64,000 bases of DNA from Mytilus trossulus. Taxonomy: Eukaryota; Mollusca; Bivalvia; Mytilida; Mytilidae. The notes below the pieces were generated by a model, which worked only from the letters and a program-made list of their open reading frames with translations, was not told the origin of the DNA and ran no database searches. Positions 46,191 through 57,600 of the stretch are shown in pieces. Made by a program: the position numbers and the translations under genes. The stretch lies in contig NC_086381.1 in the NCBI RefSeq assembly GCF_036588685.1, positions 65,541,436-65,605,435 of the forward strand, in the 5' to 3' direction. Numbering within the stretch: position 1 is the first letter of the stretch; each line of letters starts with the position of its first letter.

Positions 46191-46639
46191 AAGCCATTTT
46201 TATAATTTGCAGTAGTTTGAATATACTAGAGAAGTCTCGATAACGTATTAGAAAACGTTAGTTACAACAGTATGCTTACAGCCGGAAAAAAAGGATTCAG
46301 ATTTTAGGGATCACTACATTTTTATCTTTTCTGTTCGTTTCAAATGGTATTTCTTCTCCAAGGAGTATTTGGTAAAGGAATGGGTAACGTTTTTTTAAAG
46401 TTATTTAACGGATCTGAGATACTAGACAAACATATCATTTACCTCACACTTTTTTTAGTCATTCATTTATGTGTGAATCGTTTTTGAGTAAAGACCAGTG
46501 GCGAATATTTCTGTGTACGTCAAGTCGATTCGGGAAGACCTTTTCAAATGAATTAGGCAGCAACTATTTACTTCATTTTTTGTGGAGGGACAGGGGGCGT
46601 GAGCTATTGACTTTTTCAGGACAAATTTTGGTGACAAGT

Positions 46640-46808
46640 CGAAATCAATTTTAGCATTATATATAGTGGCAGCTAAGGGTGAAACAAACAAATTTTTTTT
46701 CATGGCCAAAAACTGGAAACATCCATAGCTCACCCCACCCCCTTGCCTTTATGTTTTATACTCAATTATAATAGCCCCCCCTCCCCCGAAAATCAATTGG
46801 TTGCTGCC
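46640..46808. repeat. Partial copy of the GGTTGCAACCATTTGATTTTCGGGG element
   Basis: AATTTTAGCATTATATATAGTGGCAGCTAAGGGTGAAAC matches the interior of 5,588-5,892, and CCCCCGAAAATCAATTGGTT then GCTGCCTT matches its right end. The left terminus is lost or replaced. Confidence 0.65.
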
Positions 46809-47373
46809 TTATGGGTTCGGCAATGATGCTGCTTTGAGTCTTGATTAGGGGTTAATAAAGTACGTTTAATTTTTTTTACAAAAAAAAATCTGTAAAATTT
46901 AGACAACTTATAATTATCAAAAATATCAATTTTACTCAAAAATAGTTTCCTCCTTGAATATATACACGAAAACTAATGTCCTTAATGTCTAGTTTTGTGT
47001 ACACTTAACCTACACAAGGCCTACATTGACTATCGACTGTGTGTAGGTAAAACATGATTTAAACTACATGTAAACATTGAGTTTTATCAATGGGAACGCA
47101 ATTGTGTTTAGTTTACGTGTGAGTTACACTAACACAACACCGAATTTAGGTCAATGTGAACACGGCCTATGAACCACTAGCCGACGATCAAAATTAAATG
47201 TTTGTTTTGGTTTTGTTTATAGGGGAAAATATGGAAAAAAAATATTTGAACACTTAGACACATTGTATAAAATAATGTCGATGTGCCAATAAAATATTAT
47301 TTGACGGTTCCTAAATTTCAGCGGAAAGAAAGATAGAAATGGAATTACGTATAGATATTTGGTAAAATTAAAG

Positions 47374-47520
47374 TTGAGAATGGAAATGGAGAATGTGTCA
47401 AAGAGACAACAACCCGACCAAAGACCAGACAATAGCCGAAAGGCCATCAATGGATCTTCAATGCAGCGAGAAACACCCGCACCCGCGGAGGTGTGCTTCA
47501 GCTGAAGAACAATCAAATAA
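47374..47520 (+). repeat. Dispersed repeat ('GTCAAAGAGACAACAACCCGAC' family)
   Basis: It aligns with 57,882-58,008 (both have CTTCAATGCA.CGAGAAA and CCCGCACCCG.GG). A partial inverted relative is at 62,385-62,490. Confidence 0.75.
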
Positions 47521-47654
47521 GCTAAAAATATAAACATATCTTAAATTATTTGACTGAATTGATGCTGCACTTCACTTCCTGTTGCAACTTTTTGTGCAAA
47601 TAAGAAAAAAAGTCAAAATCAAAAGGGTCTGCATGGGTGGGTCGACCGGGATTT

Positions 47655-48885
47655 AAGGAGATAACGCAGATAACGATTTAGATAAATTAATTAAAACTTT
47701 AGAAGAAGAAAGTAAAATTTTGATAAACTGGTTCTCAATAAATAAAATGAAAGCAAATCCAGAACAATTTCAGGCAATAGCTGTAGGTAAAAAAACTAAA
47801 GACAAAAACCTAAAATTTAAATTAGAAGGTAATGAAATAGAGTGTGAAGATAACGTTAAACTGCTAGGTGTAACAATAGATTTTAAACTAAATTTCAATG
47901 AACATGTCTCTATAATATGTAAAAAAGCATCCAAACAATTAAATGTACTAAAAAGAATAGGTAAACACCTGACTAAACTCGGAAAATTAACAATTTATTA
48001 TTCTTTCATAATGTCCAACTTTAATTACTGCCCACTAGTTTGGCACTTTTGTGGGGAGGTAAATACAAAAAAGATAGAGAAAATTCAAGAGAGAGCACTA
48101 AGGTTTATCTACGAAGACCATTCAGCAAGTTATGAAGATCTACTCTGCAAATCAAAATTACCATCTTTAAAAGTAAGAAGAATGCGATCTTTGGCGATTG
48201 AAGTTTTCAAAATTATAAATAAAGATTGTCCTGTTTATCTTCATGATTTGATTCACTTAAAGGAAAAAACTTACTCTTTCAGATACCAGAATACAGCAGA
48301 TCTACCACATGTAAGAACAACTGCATATGGCCTTCAATCGTTCAGGTATGCAGGTGCTAGGCTTTGGAATGAGCTGCCAGATGAGCTTCGTAAGCAATCA
48401 TCTTTAAATCAATTCAAAAACTTGATAAATTCTTGGTCTGGCAGCTCTTGCCAATGCTTTGCCTGCAAAACCAGTTAATCTCTGCTTATTATTTTTTGTT
48501 TTGTTGCTTTATTTTCAGCATGGCAAATTTATTCTAATATCTTTACTATAGTGCTTCTGCTGCTTTTGTGCTAATTTTAGAAACTTAATGTGCTTTTATG
48601 CTTTTTATGTGCAAACCATTTCATTTGTGCTTTTGTGTTTTTATCTCATAATTGCATGTACCAGTATGTGTTAAACTTGTAAGATGCTTAAAGAACTTTT
48701 GTGCTGCATGTTTATATACTGATTGAACTCTTGCTTTATATGTTTAATGTTGTGTGCATGACTCGATATGTATGTTTTGTTTTATTTGTTGTTATGTCGG
48801 TTTTAAAAGCTCTTCAGAGCTTATGTTTGTAATTGCTTGCTTATACCGACTCTAAATAAAGCTTTATGTCTTATGTCTAGAGTAA
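47655..48885 (+). mobile_element. 5'-truncated LINE, reverse-transcriptase C-terminal half and 3' UTR
   Basis: The frame can be followed from about 47,662, just past the polymerase catalytic Asp pair, to TAA at 48,476. Recognisable blocks are EDNVKLLGVTIDFKLNFNEH, ICKKASKQLNVLKRIGKHL, SNFNYCPLVWHFCG, KIEKIQERALRFIYEDHSAS, GARLWNELPDELRK and CQCFACKTS at the end. This is the thumb/C-terminal pattern of jockey/CR1-like LINEs. The frame is intact, so the insertion looks young. The 3' UTR carries AATAAAG and a TTATGTCTTATGTC tail at 48,868-48,880. Without the catalytic core it cannot act on its own. Confidence 0.88.
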
Positions 48886-48889
48886 TTTA

Positions 48890-49700
48890 AACTTCCAATG
48901 CAAAATTGTGGATACTTTGGATAAGAGCAGCATTTTCCTACTTAAAGGCCAATTCAGAGGTGTTCTAGACATAGAATTTTCTGGGAATACACAACCACGT
49001 ATGTCCACTGTTTTCAAATCTATAGAATAAATATGTTCTTTTAGGTCGTCTGGTTTTCTGGCCCATTATTTTTTTCTCCTTTATTTCCGACCACTTTTAA
49101 TCGAAGACAACACTTGAATGATTCGCATTATAGATACTACCAAACCGCAACGTAGTATTTTTTAATGAATAAACATTTTAATTATCAAATTGGCGGAGGT
49201 CCATACGAGGAAGTTAAAAGGATAATTTAGTGCACTGAAGATGCGTGGACAAAAGCATGACACAATATACTTAGTCTATCAAATCACAAGTGCCAAGAAC
49301 GGAACTCATCCTACTTAAAAGGGTAAGTACTCTCATATATATATAGTAAGTATAGATAAATTCAACTCTTTCATCTTTATATGAGGGATTGTTTACCAAC
49401 GCAATATTAAATTCAGAGGAACATTATTATTGTAAAATTTGTGAAATTTAATTTGAATATAAAATAAACTCATCATAGATACCAGGACTAAATTTACTTA
49501 GTAAAAAGGATTACAAATTAGGAGCACGTATTATAAAAGTGTTAATTTTTTACTTAAGATTATTTAACCAAAGGATTAATTTCTGAAAAAGAAGAAAATC
49601 AGGTATTGTGTAAATATTTGATTTACAATAGATTAGAAAAACATATACTCTGGGTTTTTTTTTAATTCTTTTTCGTTTATATGATGTTGGGTTTGGTTGT
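48890..49700. other. AT-rich stretch, no gene recognised
   Basis: No supported frame, motif or named repeat. Confidence 0.4.
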
Positions 49701-49729
49701 TTTGTTTTGTTTTGTTTTTTGTTTGCTTT

Positions 49730-49753
49730 TTTTTTTTGGGGGGGGGGGGGGGA
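49730..49753. repeat. Poly-T / poly-G run
   Basis: T9 followed by about 14 G. Homopolymers of this kind also sit at 5,611, 7,743, 13,411, 20,574, 25,616 and 29,649 and may carry length errors. Confidence 0.8.
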
Positions 49754-49917
49754 ATGGGGAAAAAATGTTAAGGAGATAGAACACAACGGCAGAAAAAATA
49801 CACTATCCAGTGAAAGCTACACAGAACAATTGAGCTACATCCGAAAAAAATCTTTTCGTTTAGAAATACGCCTTTCGATGTTTTTCGAACATGATAACAT
49901 TCATCAATTTAAATTGC

Positions 49918-49963
49918 ATAGAACATAGAACATAGAACATAGAACATAGAACATAGAACATAG
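49918..49963 (+). repeat. (GAACATA)n heptamer microsatellite
   Basis: About six perfect GAACATA units. Confidence 0.95.
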
Positions 49964-49999
49964 ATTGAAATATTCATTTTCCGTTGCAGGAGCTTAAGA

Positions 50000-51520
50000 T
50001 ACGATTATAAATTTGTAAGATTTGTACGAGAGGTTAAATGAATTAAATAAATAAACGAGAGTATGTCCCGTGCACACATATGATGCCCCTATGGGAAATA
50101 CCTAGTGAACTGCAGGACACTTGATCCATTTTAAGCATTGTGTATATAAGACGCATTAAATTTTATTCATGCAAACTAAAGTTAGAGAACGGAAACGAAA
50201 AATTCAGTATTTTTAACCATTTATGAAGGGCCATAACTCCAGAATTGATTGGTCTGAGTTTTGTGGTAATACGCATTATGTACAATTTCCTACGTTTGGT
50301 TGAGACAAATTTCGGGAGGTACAAGTTTACGATAAAGCGCAACAAAACAATTTTGCTCGACTTTTTTAACCTTGTTTTACAAAATAATTTCTTTTCATAA
50401 AAGGGGGTATTGGATTCGCCCCGTCTAAATCAGCCCCTGTATATTATTTTTTCTTCCCATTTTTAAATAAAATTAATATGTGCGTAAGTGATTCACAGAT
50501 AATGTATTATAATAATTTAAAGCACATTTTGATTTTTATTATACTGCACTTTATGTGTTTATTTGAATTTATTCATTATGATTAAAAAGCGGTGTTTAAG
50601 AATACAAATGAAAGTTCGATTATAAGCGCAATGTTGTTCGGCGTTCAATAAATTATAACTACGATCTTCTTGTACAAATACAACATGTATTTAATGCATT
50701 AAAATTAAAACAGTTTTTACAGCCTACAAACTAATACGCAAATTATTAATTGGGCATTTATTTCTGTTATAGCAGAAGGGCTTTTAATGTTCAAAGAAAT
50801 GTAAAAAAAAATGTAGTAATATATATATTATTTGTATACACTACCGGAGTTTGAGGAAAACTTTTTAGTACTTTATGTATAATTTCCCTGATTGTTGAAG
50901 TTTCAGGAAGTTTTGTTAATTTTGAAATCTTTTGTATATTTTTTAAATATGTCTATTTAATTATTCATCTTTGAGTTAGAAAACTCTGATTGATCATTCA
51001 AATAAAACAGTACTAGATGTGTTTTAAGTTTAGATTTTTCAAAGTGTGTAGTACTAAATGCAATATATTCAATTAATAATAATTGGAACCAAACTTTAGA
51101 AATTTACATCGCCGGGCCTCCCCCTATTTTGTTTACTCCTCCCCCTAATTTTACTTTCCCATTTAGATGTACTAGTATTGTTAAAACCCTTTGTTTTTGT
51201 GTTTTCGACATTTTAGGCAAATTGTGCAACCTAATTTCTTAGCCCGGCTTAAACTTTAACTTTAATATATGTACGATAAAGCATTTACGAGAAACGATTT
51301 TCTCTATTGTGCAGTTGATCGATTTCTTTCTATTTTTAGACATATTTTTCTCTTTTTTAGAAGTTTTCCCACAAATTACCATACTTGTTGTTTTTACATG
51401 CATGTACGTAATTTGACAATCATGATGAATTACAATCAAATATAATTGTATGTTACATGAAATTTCCTCATAATGACGAAATGGACGAAGTCATCTTAAT
51501 GTGATGCATATGCAATTTAA
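50000..51520. other. Region upstream of the EMI receptor gene
   Basis: No gene is recognised. It presumably holds a 5' UTR exon and promoter of the downstream gene, because an AG acceptor (AATTTACAG, ending 51,528) sits one base before the start codon. No TATA box or initiator could be pinned down. Confidence 0.35.
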
Positions 51521-51529
51521 ATTTACAGA

Positions 51530-51624
51530 ATGCTGGAATCGTTTCCTTTGTTAATATTTCTGTCTATTGTTGGAAATGTTGTCTCGCTTGGGAACGGACC
51601 AGGTGTGTGTAGCAGAACAGAACG
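51530..51624 (+). CDS. EMI receptor exon 1: signal peptide and start of EMI domain
   Basis: The sequence begins MLESFPLLIFLSIVGNVVSL, with a hydrophobic core and likely cleavage near residues 19-21, then GNGPGVCSRTE. The first EMI cysteine (C27) sits in VCSRTER, the usual N-terminal EMI motif. The donor is CG|GTAAGT at 51,625, phase 2. An acceptor AG ends at 51,528, so a non-coding exon probably precedes it. Confidence 0.82.
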
Positions 51625-54600
51625 GTAAGTAAAAGAATAAGCTAGGTCACTTATATAAGGTGCTGTAATCAATGTGAAACCAGTATGAACTTAGCGATAG
51701 CTATTCCGAGTATGCTCTGGCCTCGCTCTGGCGTCTAACGGCTGTTTTACCAGACAACCTGGAGCCGTGAAACTTTTCTGGCAAATCTGCCGTAATACGT
51801 CACAGCAATCTGGGACTAAGCGATAGCAAACTTCGGTAGCTATACGTCACATCTACACTATGTTTGTACCGCAGATGATATAAATTTAAAGTGAAATACA
51901 TTTATGTAGGTAATTTCTGTGTAAGTTTAAAAGGAACTGAACATAACAAAGCAATTGAATAAAAAACCTATTTTATCATATAGGTCTGTAATATTCATCC
52001 ATTTACATAAAATACATACTATTATGTATACTCGTATATAACGCAATTATTAACTAAATATCATAAATATTAGATTCATGAGGTATGATTGCATTGAGGC
52101 AACTATCATCAAGAGAGACCAGAGACCAAATGAAATAAAATCACTATTAATATGTACATCTATATGAAAACAGTGAGTATGATATAAAGTGAAAAAAAAA
52201 TAAGTAACGTACGAATTGAATTTTGTGATTGTGGTTTACCATTCATTGATGGCGACACGTGCTTTGAATGTCTTCTTGCGTCATTCGACAAATAAAATAT
52301 TCACGTGATACATATATTAACCACAATTACATAACATTAAGATTATTGTAAACAATGGATAAAGGTCGTAAGGTACATTGCAGCTCCTATTTGTTGTTCA
52401 CTTTTACGACTTGTGGTTTGCAAAGGCAAAATGGAGAGAGTAAAATTTGTTTTAACGACATCATCTTTTGAGCGAGTGGCAATTCGGGTATTCATAAAAT
52501 AGAAGTTGTCGTTATTATTTTGTTGGTTACGCCAGTATTTACTATAGGTGAACTGGGTTGTTACTTTTGCTTTTGTTTTTTCTTTTGGTTTTTAAGGGGG
52601 GGGGGGTAACTGCCCGATATTTTTTGGTAATACCTGTTACCTTGTTTTTGCTTTGCTTAATTTCAAATAAAGACATTATTTGTTTTTTGATTTGGATTAA
52701 GATATCATTATCTTGGTATTACAGCTAGGAGGCAGGTGATAGAATAAAGATTTTGTAAATCTGTAGAGTTCAAGAGGATGAATAGCAACACTAGCGGAAG
52801 AGCTGGGTGGTGGTTAGGGAGGGGGGCATAAACACATTTTTACAAGCCCTTCACAATTTTGGCCACAAAAGATGATTGCATATATAAAATTGAAATATAT
52901 AAATAGAAAATGTGTTCACATATTATGCCCCGTCTTGCAAATATAATATTAAGATTGTGACACTGTGTTCACTTCTGTACCCCTTTTTTTGACGTTTTTA
53001 TATATTATGTTTGTTTGTTTTATTTACGCATCGTTGTCAATGTATGGAATTTGATGTGACTGTCATACAAGTGAGAGGATTAGCGCTATAAAACCAAATT
53101 CAATCCACTATTTTCTACATAACAAAATGCCTGTACCAAGTAAGGAATATGACAGTTGTTGTCCATTCGTTTGGTGTGTTTGGGCTTTTAGTTTTGCTAT
53201 TTGATTAGGGACTTTCCGTTTTGAATTTTTCTCATAGTTCATTATTTTTATATTTTACTTTTTAATACCGGTCTTCTGTTAATCATAAAATCTGACTCAT
53301 TCATTCAGTCCGTTCGAAACTGAAAGTGTGTGTTATCGGAAGTTTAAAACTTAATCAGATGCATCTGATTCATGAAGTTAAATAAGTTCACGAGTGCTTG
53401 TGTATATCTTAATTTTCGAAAAATAAATATCCCTTTATTTTTTCTTGAGAAAACTAAAAAAATAAACCACTAAAATGATTTTTACACAATGAAAGAAGAC
53501 TGAAATTCGTAAGGATTCCGCAGTTTCTACTTTTGCTGTTAATCGCAGGCTCAACAAATATGAGGAGGGAAAAATCAATAAAAACATTACTCTCGATACT
53601 ATCGTTTGATTGTAAGAAGCTTCTGTTCAAGTTTGGTAAAAATCCAGGATAGTTTATGAATCTAAAAAATGTTTTGAAAACATTAACTGCAGACTGTATG
53701 TAATGTTAACTGGAAGAAAAACTAAGTCCATTTATTAGTAAAATACGAATAAACAGGTACAACATTTTAACAAAATTTCATTCTAGATACTAGCTTTTGA
53801 TCATAAACAAGCTTCTGTCCATGTGTGGTGCAAATCCAGGATAGTATAAGACAGTTTAAAAAAAAAATAAGATTAAACCACAGAGTGAATGCATGGTAAC
53901 TATCCTTCTGGATACTGTCTTATGATCATAGAAAAGTTTGTGTCCAAGTTTGGTACAAATCCGGAATAGTTTAAGAAAGTGATTTAAATTTCAAACACTT
54001 TAACCACAGAGTGAATATTTCTTGCCGTCGCCGCCGACGACAACGACGGAATGTAGGATCGCCATGTCTCGCTTTTTCGACTAAAGTCGAAGGCTCGATA
54101 AAAAGTACCATATAATATAGATAACAGTTTAATATTTATTTTCGTAAATTGTCGAGATTTAATTATTGTTAGTTTTTAAGTCGAATGCTGTTATAATATC
54201 ACAAAATTGTAGTGAGTTAAACATAAAAATCAACGATATAAATGATTTTGCTTTGTTTTATTTTAGCAATGCTTTTCGGACGGTTTCGTGGAATTTAAGA
54301 ACTTCCTGTCTGTTTCTGAAATTTGCAGATTTTCTTTGGTGACGAAATAAAAGGATACGTCCACTTGATTTGAAGTTTGGTGGATAAGTGTCTCATTTGT
54401 CAATCCACTTCTTTTATATAAATGCGTTTTGTTTTATATGTATGGATATAATTTTTCGTGCAGATAACGCTTATACATGTACAATTAAAACTAGAACTGA
54501 GGACAAATGTGATAGTTTAATATTCCTATTGTCAACTTTCCATTCTTGAGAAGTAACAAACCTGGCTATTTTGAATGGAGTTTACGTGTCTCATTTGAAT

Positions 54601-57600
54601 GGATGCATGTCTTTCTCTGTCAACGCACCTGGTCAAATATTGTTTAGTGTATATTCGCCGTATTCAGACTTTTCCCCTCATATTTGTGAAATTGTTTTTG
54701 TTCTTTCTCCATATTCAAAGTTGGAAAAATGAGGGTAAGTAAGAACTGTCCTGTAAAATGTTTACCCGCAATTCCTCCTTGCAGACATAACGTGGTAAAT
54801 ATGAAAATGTGGATTAATTTATATTAGTGTGTACGAATCTTTCGTGGATTATGGATAGATTGCGATTGTGTGGATATTCAATTTCGTATTTCCCCTAAGT
54901 TTGCATACAATCTTATATAAAATTTGTATAAATTAAATTCGTGGTCTTATTATACTCACGAAATCAACGAAATTTGGTATCACACGAATAATGCTGCAGT
55001 ATTAAAACATGATATATAAATTAAGATTTGATCGATTCCCAGATGCCTCTATAATAACGGAAGTCATATTTACTTTTTTTCCAGCCAAACTGTCGATCGA
55101 GTTGTGACGAAAGAGGTATATGTTGGAACTACAGAGATACCATGTGTTGTCAATAGCTGGCTAGATGAGTTATCTTGTATGAACAGAAAAACGAAAACAA
55201 TGTAGGTATACCGTATACAACGATGTTAATAGCTCCACTGAGTTTAAAAATGCCCCTTTGAATTTCTTGTCTGATTACAGATTATCACATCACATGTTTT
55301 TGTATTGTCCACCTCTTACACGCGAGGTAAGACCTATCATGCGCGATTCGCCAATAAAGAATCTAATGCGTTCTGGGTAATATTTTCAAAAATGAACACC
55401 AAAATGTTTTAATTAATTCTTAGATTCCGGATAGGCGACATGTTTGACAGATCAAGTTTCAACTTTAAAACATGTGTATATGGGTTGGAAATTAGAAAAT
55501 TTGATAGAATTGCCAATGAGACAGCAGCTATAGGTCACCGTATGGCCTTCAACATAAGCAAAATCAATACCGTATAAAAGTAATAATAGACCTCTACATT
55601 GTAAAGTGCGAAACATAAAATAACGGCCTTATCTATGACATGCTAGTAAAAAACTTGATAAACGATAAACAATATGACACACCACAACCAACAATAAACA
55701 CTGAATTACAAGACCCTGTCTTTGGACAAGCACATATAGAATTTGGCGGGGTTAAACATGTTTGTTAGCTCAAATCTTCCCCTCACTTGGAACAGTGGTG
55801 TTAAACCAGAAAAAACATAGAAAAACAAACTGATAAAAACTCGACAAGCTAATGATACAGAAGTTGATCTATTTAGACCGGTCAGCAACAGAGGCCATAA
55901 ACTAACATCGACTTCTCTGTGACATATAGATCTCCATTGCAACATATACAGTGTCAGCCTTGTTGTGAGGAGCTAAACAGATATAGGTTAGGGAGGCATT
56001 TTAGCTTGCAATGGTGTTTTTATACTGCTTGTATCGTAATCAATGTTAAAGTACATTCAAATGACTAGTGTAATAATTGTTCTATGTATATTTTGTTTAT
56101 CGTAGAAACGTTACAGAACATAGAAATGAAACAATACAAGAAATCGTTCCCATGGTTATTAAGTTTTGTTGTGCAGGATATACCCTCGAGGGGGACAGAT
56201 GTGTACAACGTAAGTGCATAAAGTTCAGCAAATTAAAACCTCGTCTAAGCATTTTAAAAGAGGGGCGAAAGATACCAGAGGGACAGTCGAACTGAAATAA
56301 AAAATAAACTGACAATGCCATGGCTAAAAAAGAAAAGGACAAATTAACAGACAAATAATAGTAATACACAAGACACATCATAGAAAACTAATGACTAAGC
56401 AACACGAACCCCAAACTCGGGGTGATCTCAGGTGCTCCAAAGGGGTTAAGAGATCCTGCTCCACATGATGCACCCGTCATGTTGCTCATGTTATTACAAA
56501 ACCCGGTAAATAGTCTATTTTAAAGATCTCACCGACTTAGAATAATCATTTAACAGATTTATACAGAATATCACATTTTAGAAACAATTCATTACAGAAA
56601 GGGGACTTTTTCATTTGATTTCTAAGGGCAGGTAGGAGGATTTTGAAAATGCATATCCTGGCCTGGTAGGATCTAAAATTAGACATAATACTTTCAATCT
56701 GAGCACGCTCTGTCTTTTTCAGTAAATTGTCATTCTTAACTGTACGATCGATGGCGTCTTTTTTGTGTTTCTTTTCTAATGAAAATTTCTACAACTTTTA
56801 TTGTAAAAAGTACTAATAAAATTGTAAATACTATAAAAACTGCTATATACATGTATATATACTAACTTATCGTGTACTGTGGATTCATTTTTATTCGTGG
56901 TATACCAATTTTCGTGGGTTTCGTGGGTCACAGCGAACCACGAATTTAAGAATTCAACGAAATATATAATCCCGATAAATATGTATGGAGTCGGATGTTT
57001 ATTTCCGGTTATGTTATGCAGTTCTAGTATAGCGATGAACATTGTAACATAACACGTGTTTTTTTTATTGAAAGAAGATACAAGTATTTGAATTAAATCA
57101 ATAATAAATATATCGAATATCAGTGATAATTTACATTTAAAATTGATTAAAACTGTTCATGGAAAATAACTGCACGTTGTTAATTACCGTGTCATAGTGA
57201 AGTTTACTAGTGATTGAAAATCAATAGGATTAAGTACGGGGGTATTGTGTATGACAGGAACATTTATTTTAACACCTTTTACTTATAGGACTGTGTATTA
57301 TATCGTGATTAGGGAAATGAGCTTTCAATTATAAAGTTTTTATTGCCCTATAGAATTCCGACAAGTTTTAATAAATTGTAAAACAAACAAATAATTAGTT
57401 GTCTTTGTCCATTTTTGCAATAGAAGTTTTCAATGAACACTTTAACCTAAAATGACCAAGCGAGGATTTCAGAAGTGACAATTTAAAACTTTTCAATGGA
57501 TTCCTTCTTTTTTGTTTGTTTTATTATTGATCAAACCAAGGAGGTTATATGATGTCCTAAATCGAAAAGAAATTCACGAACTACGTATCTGATTTTTTTT

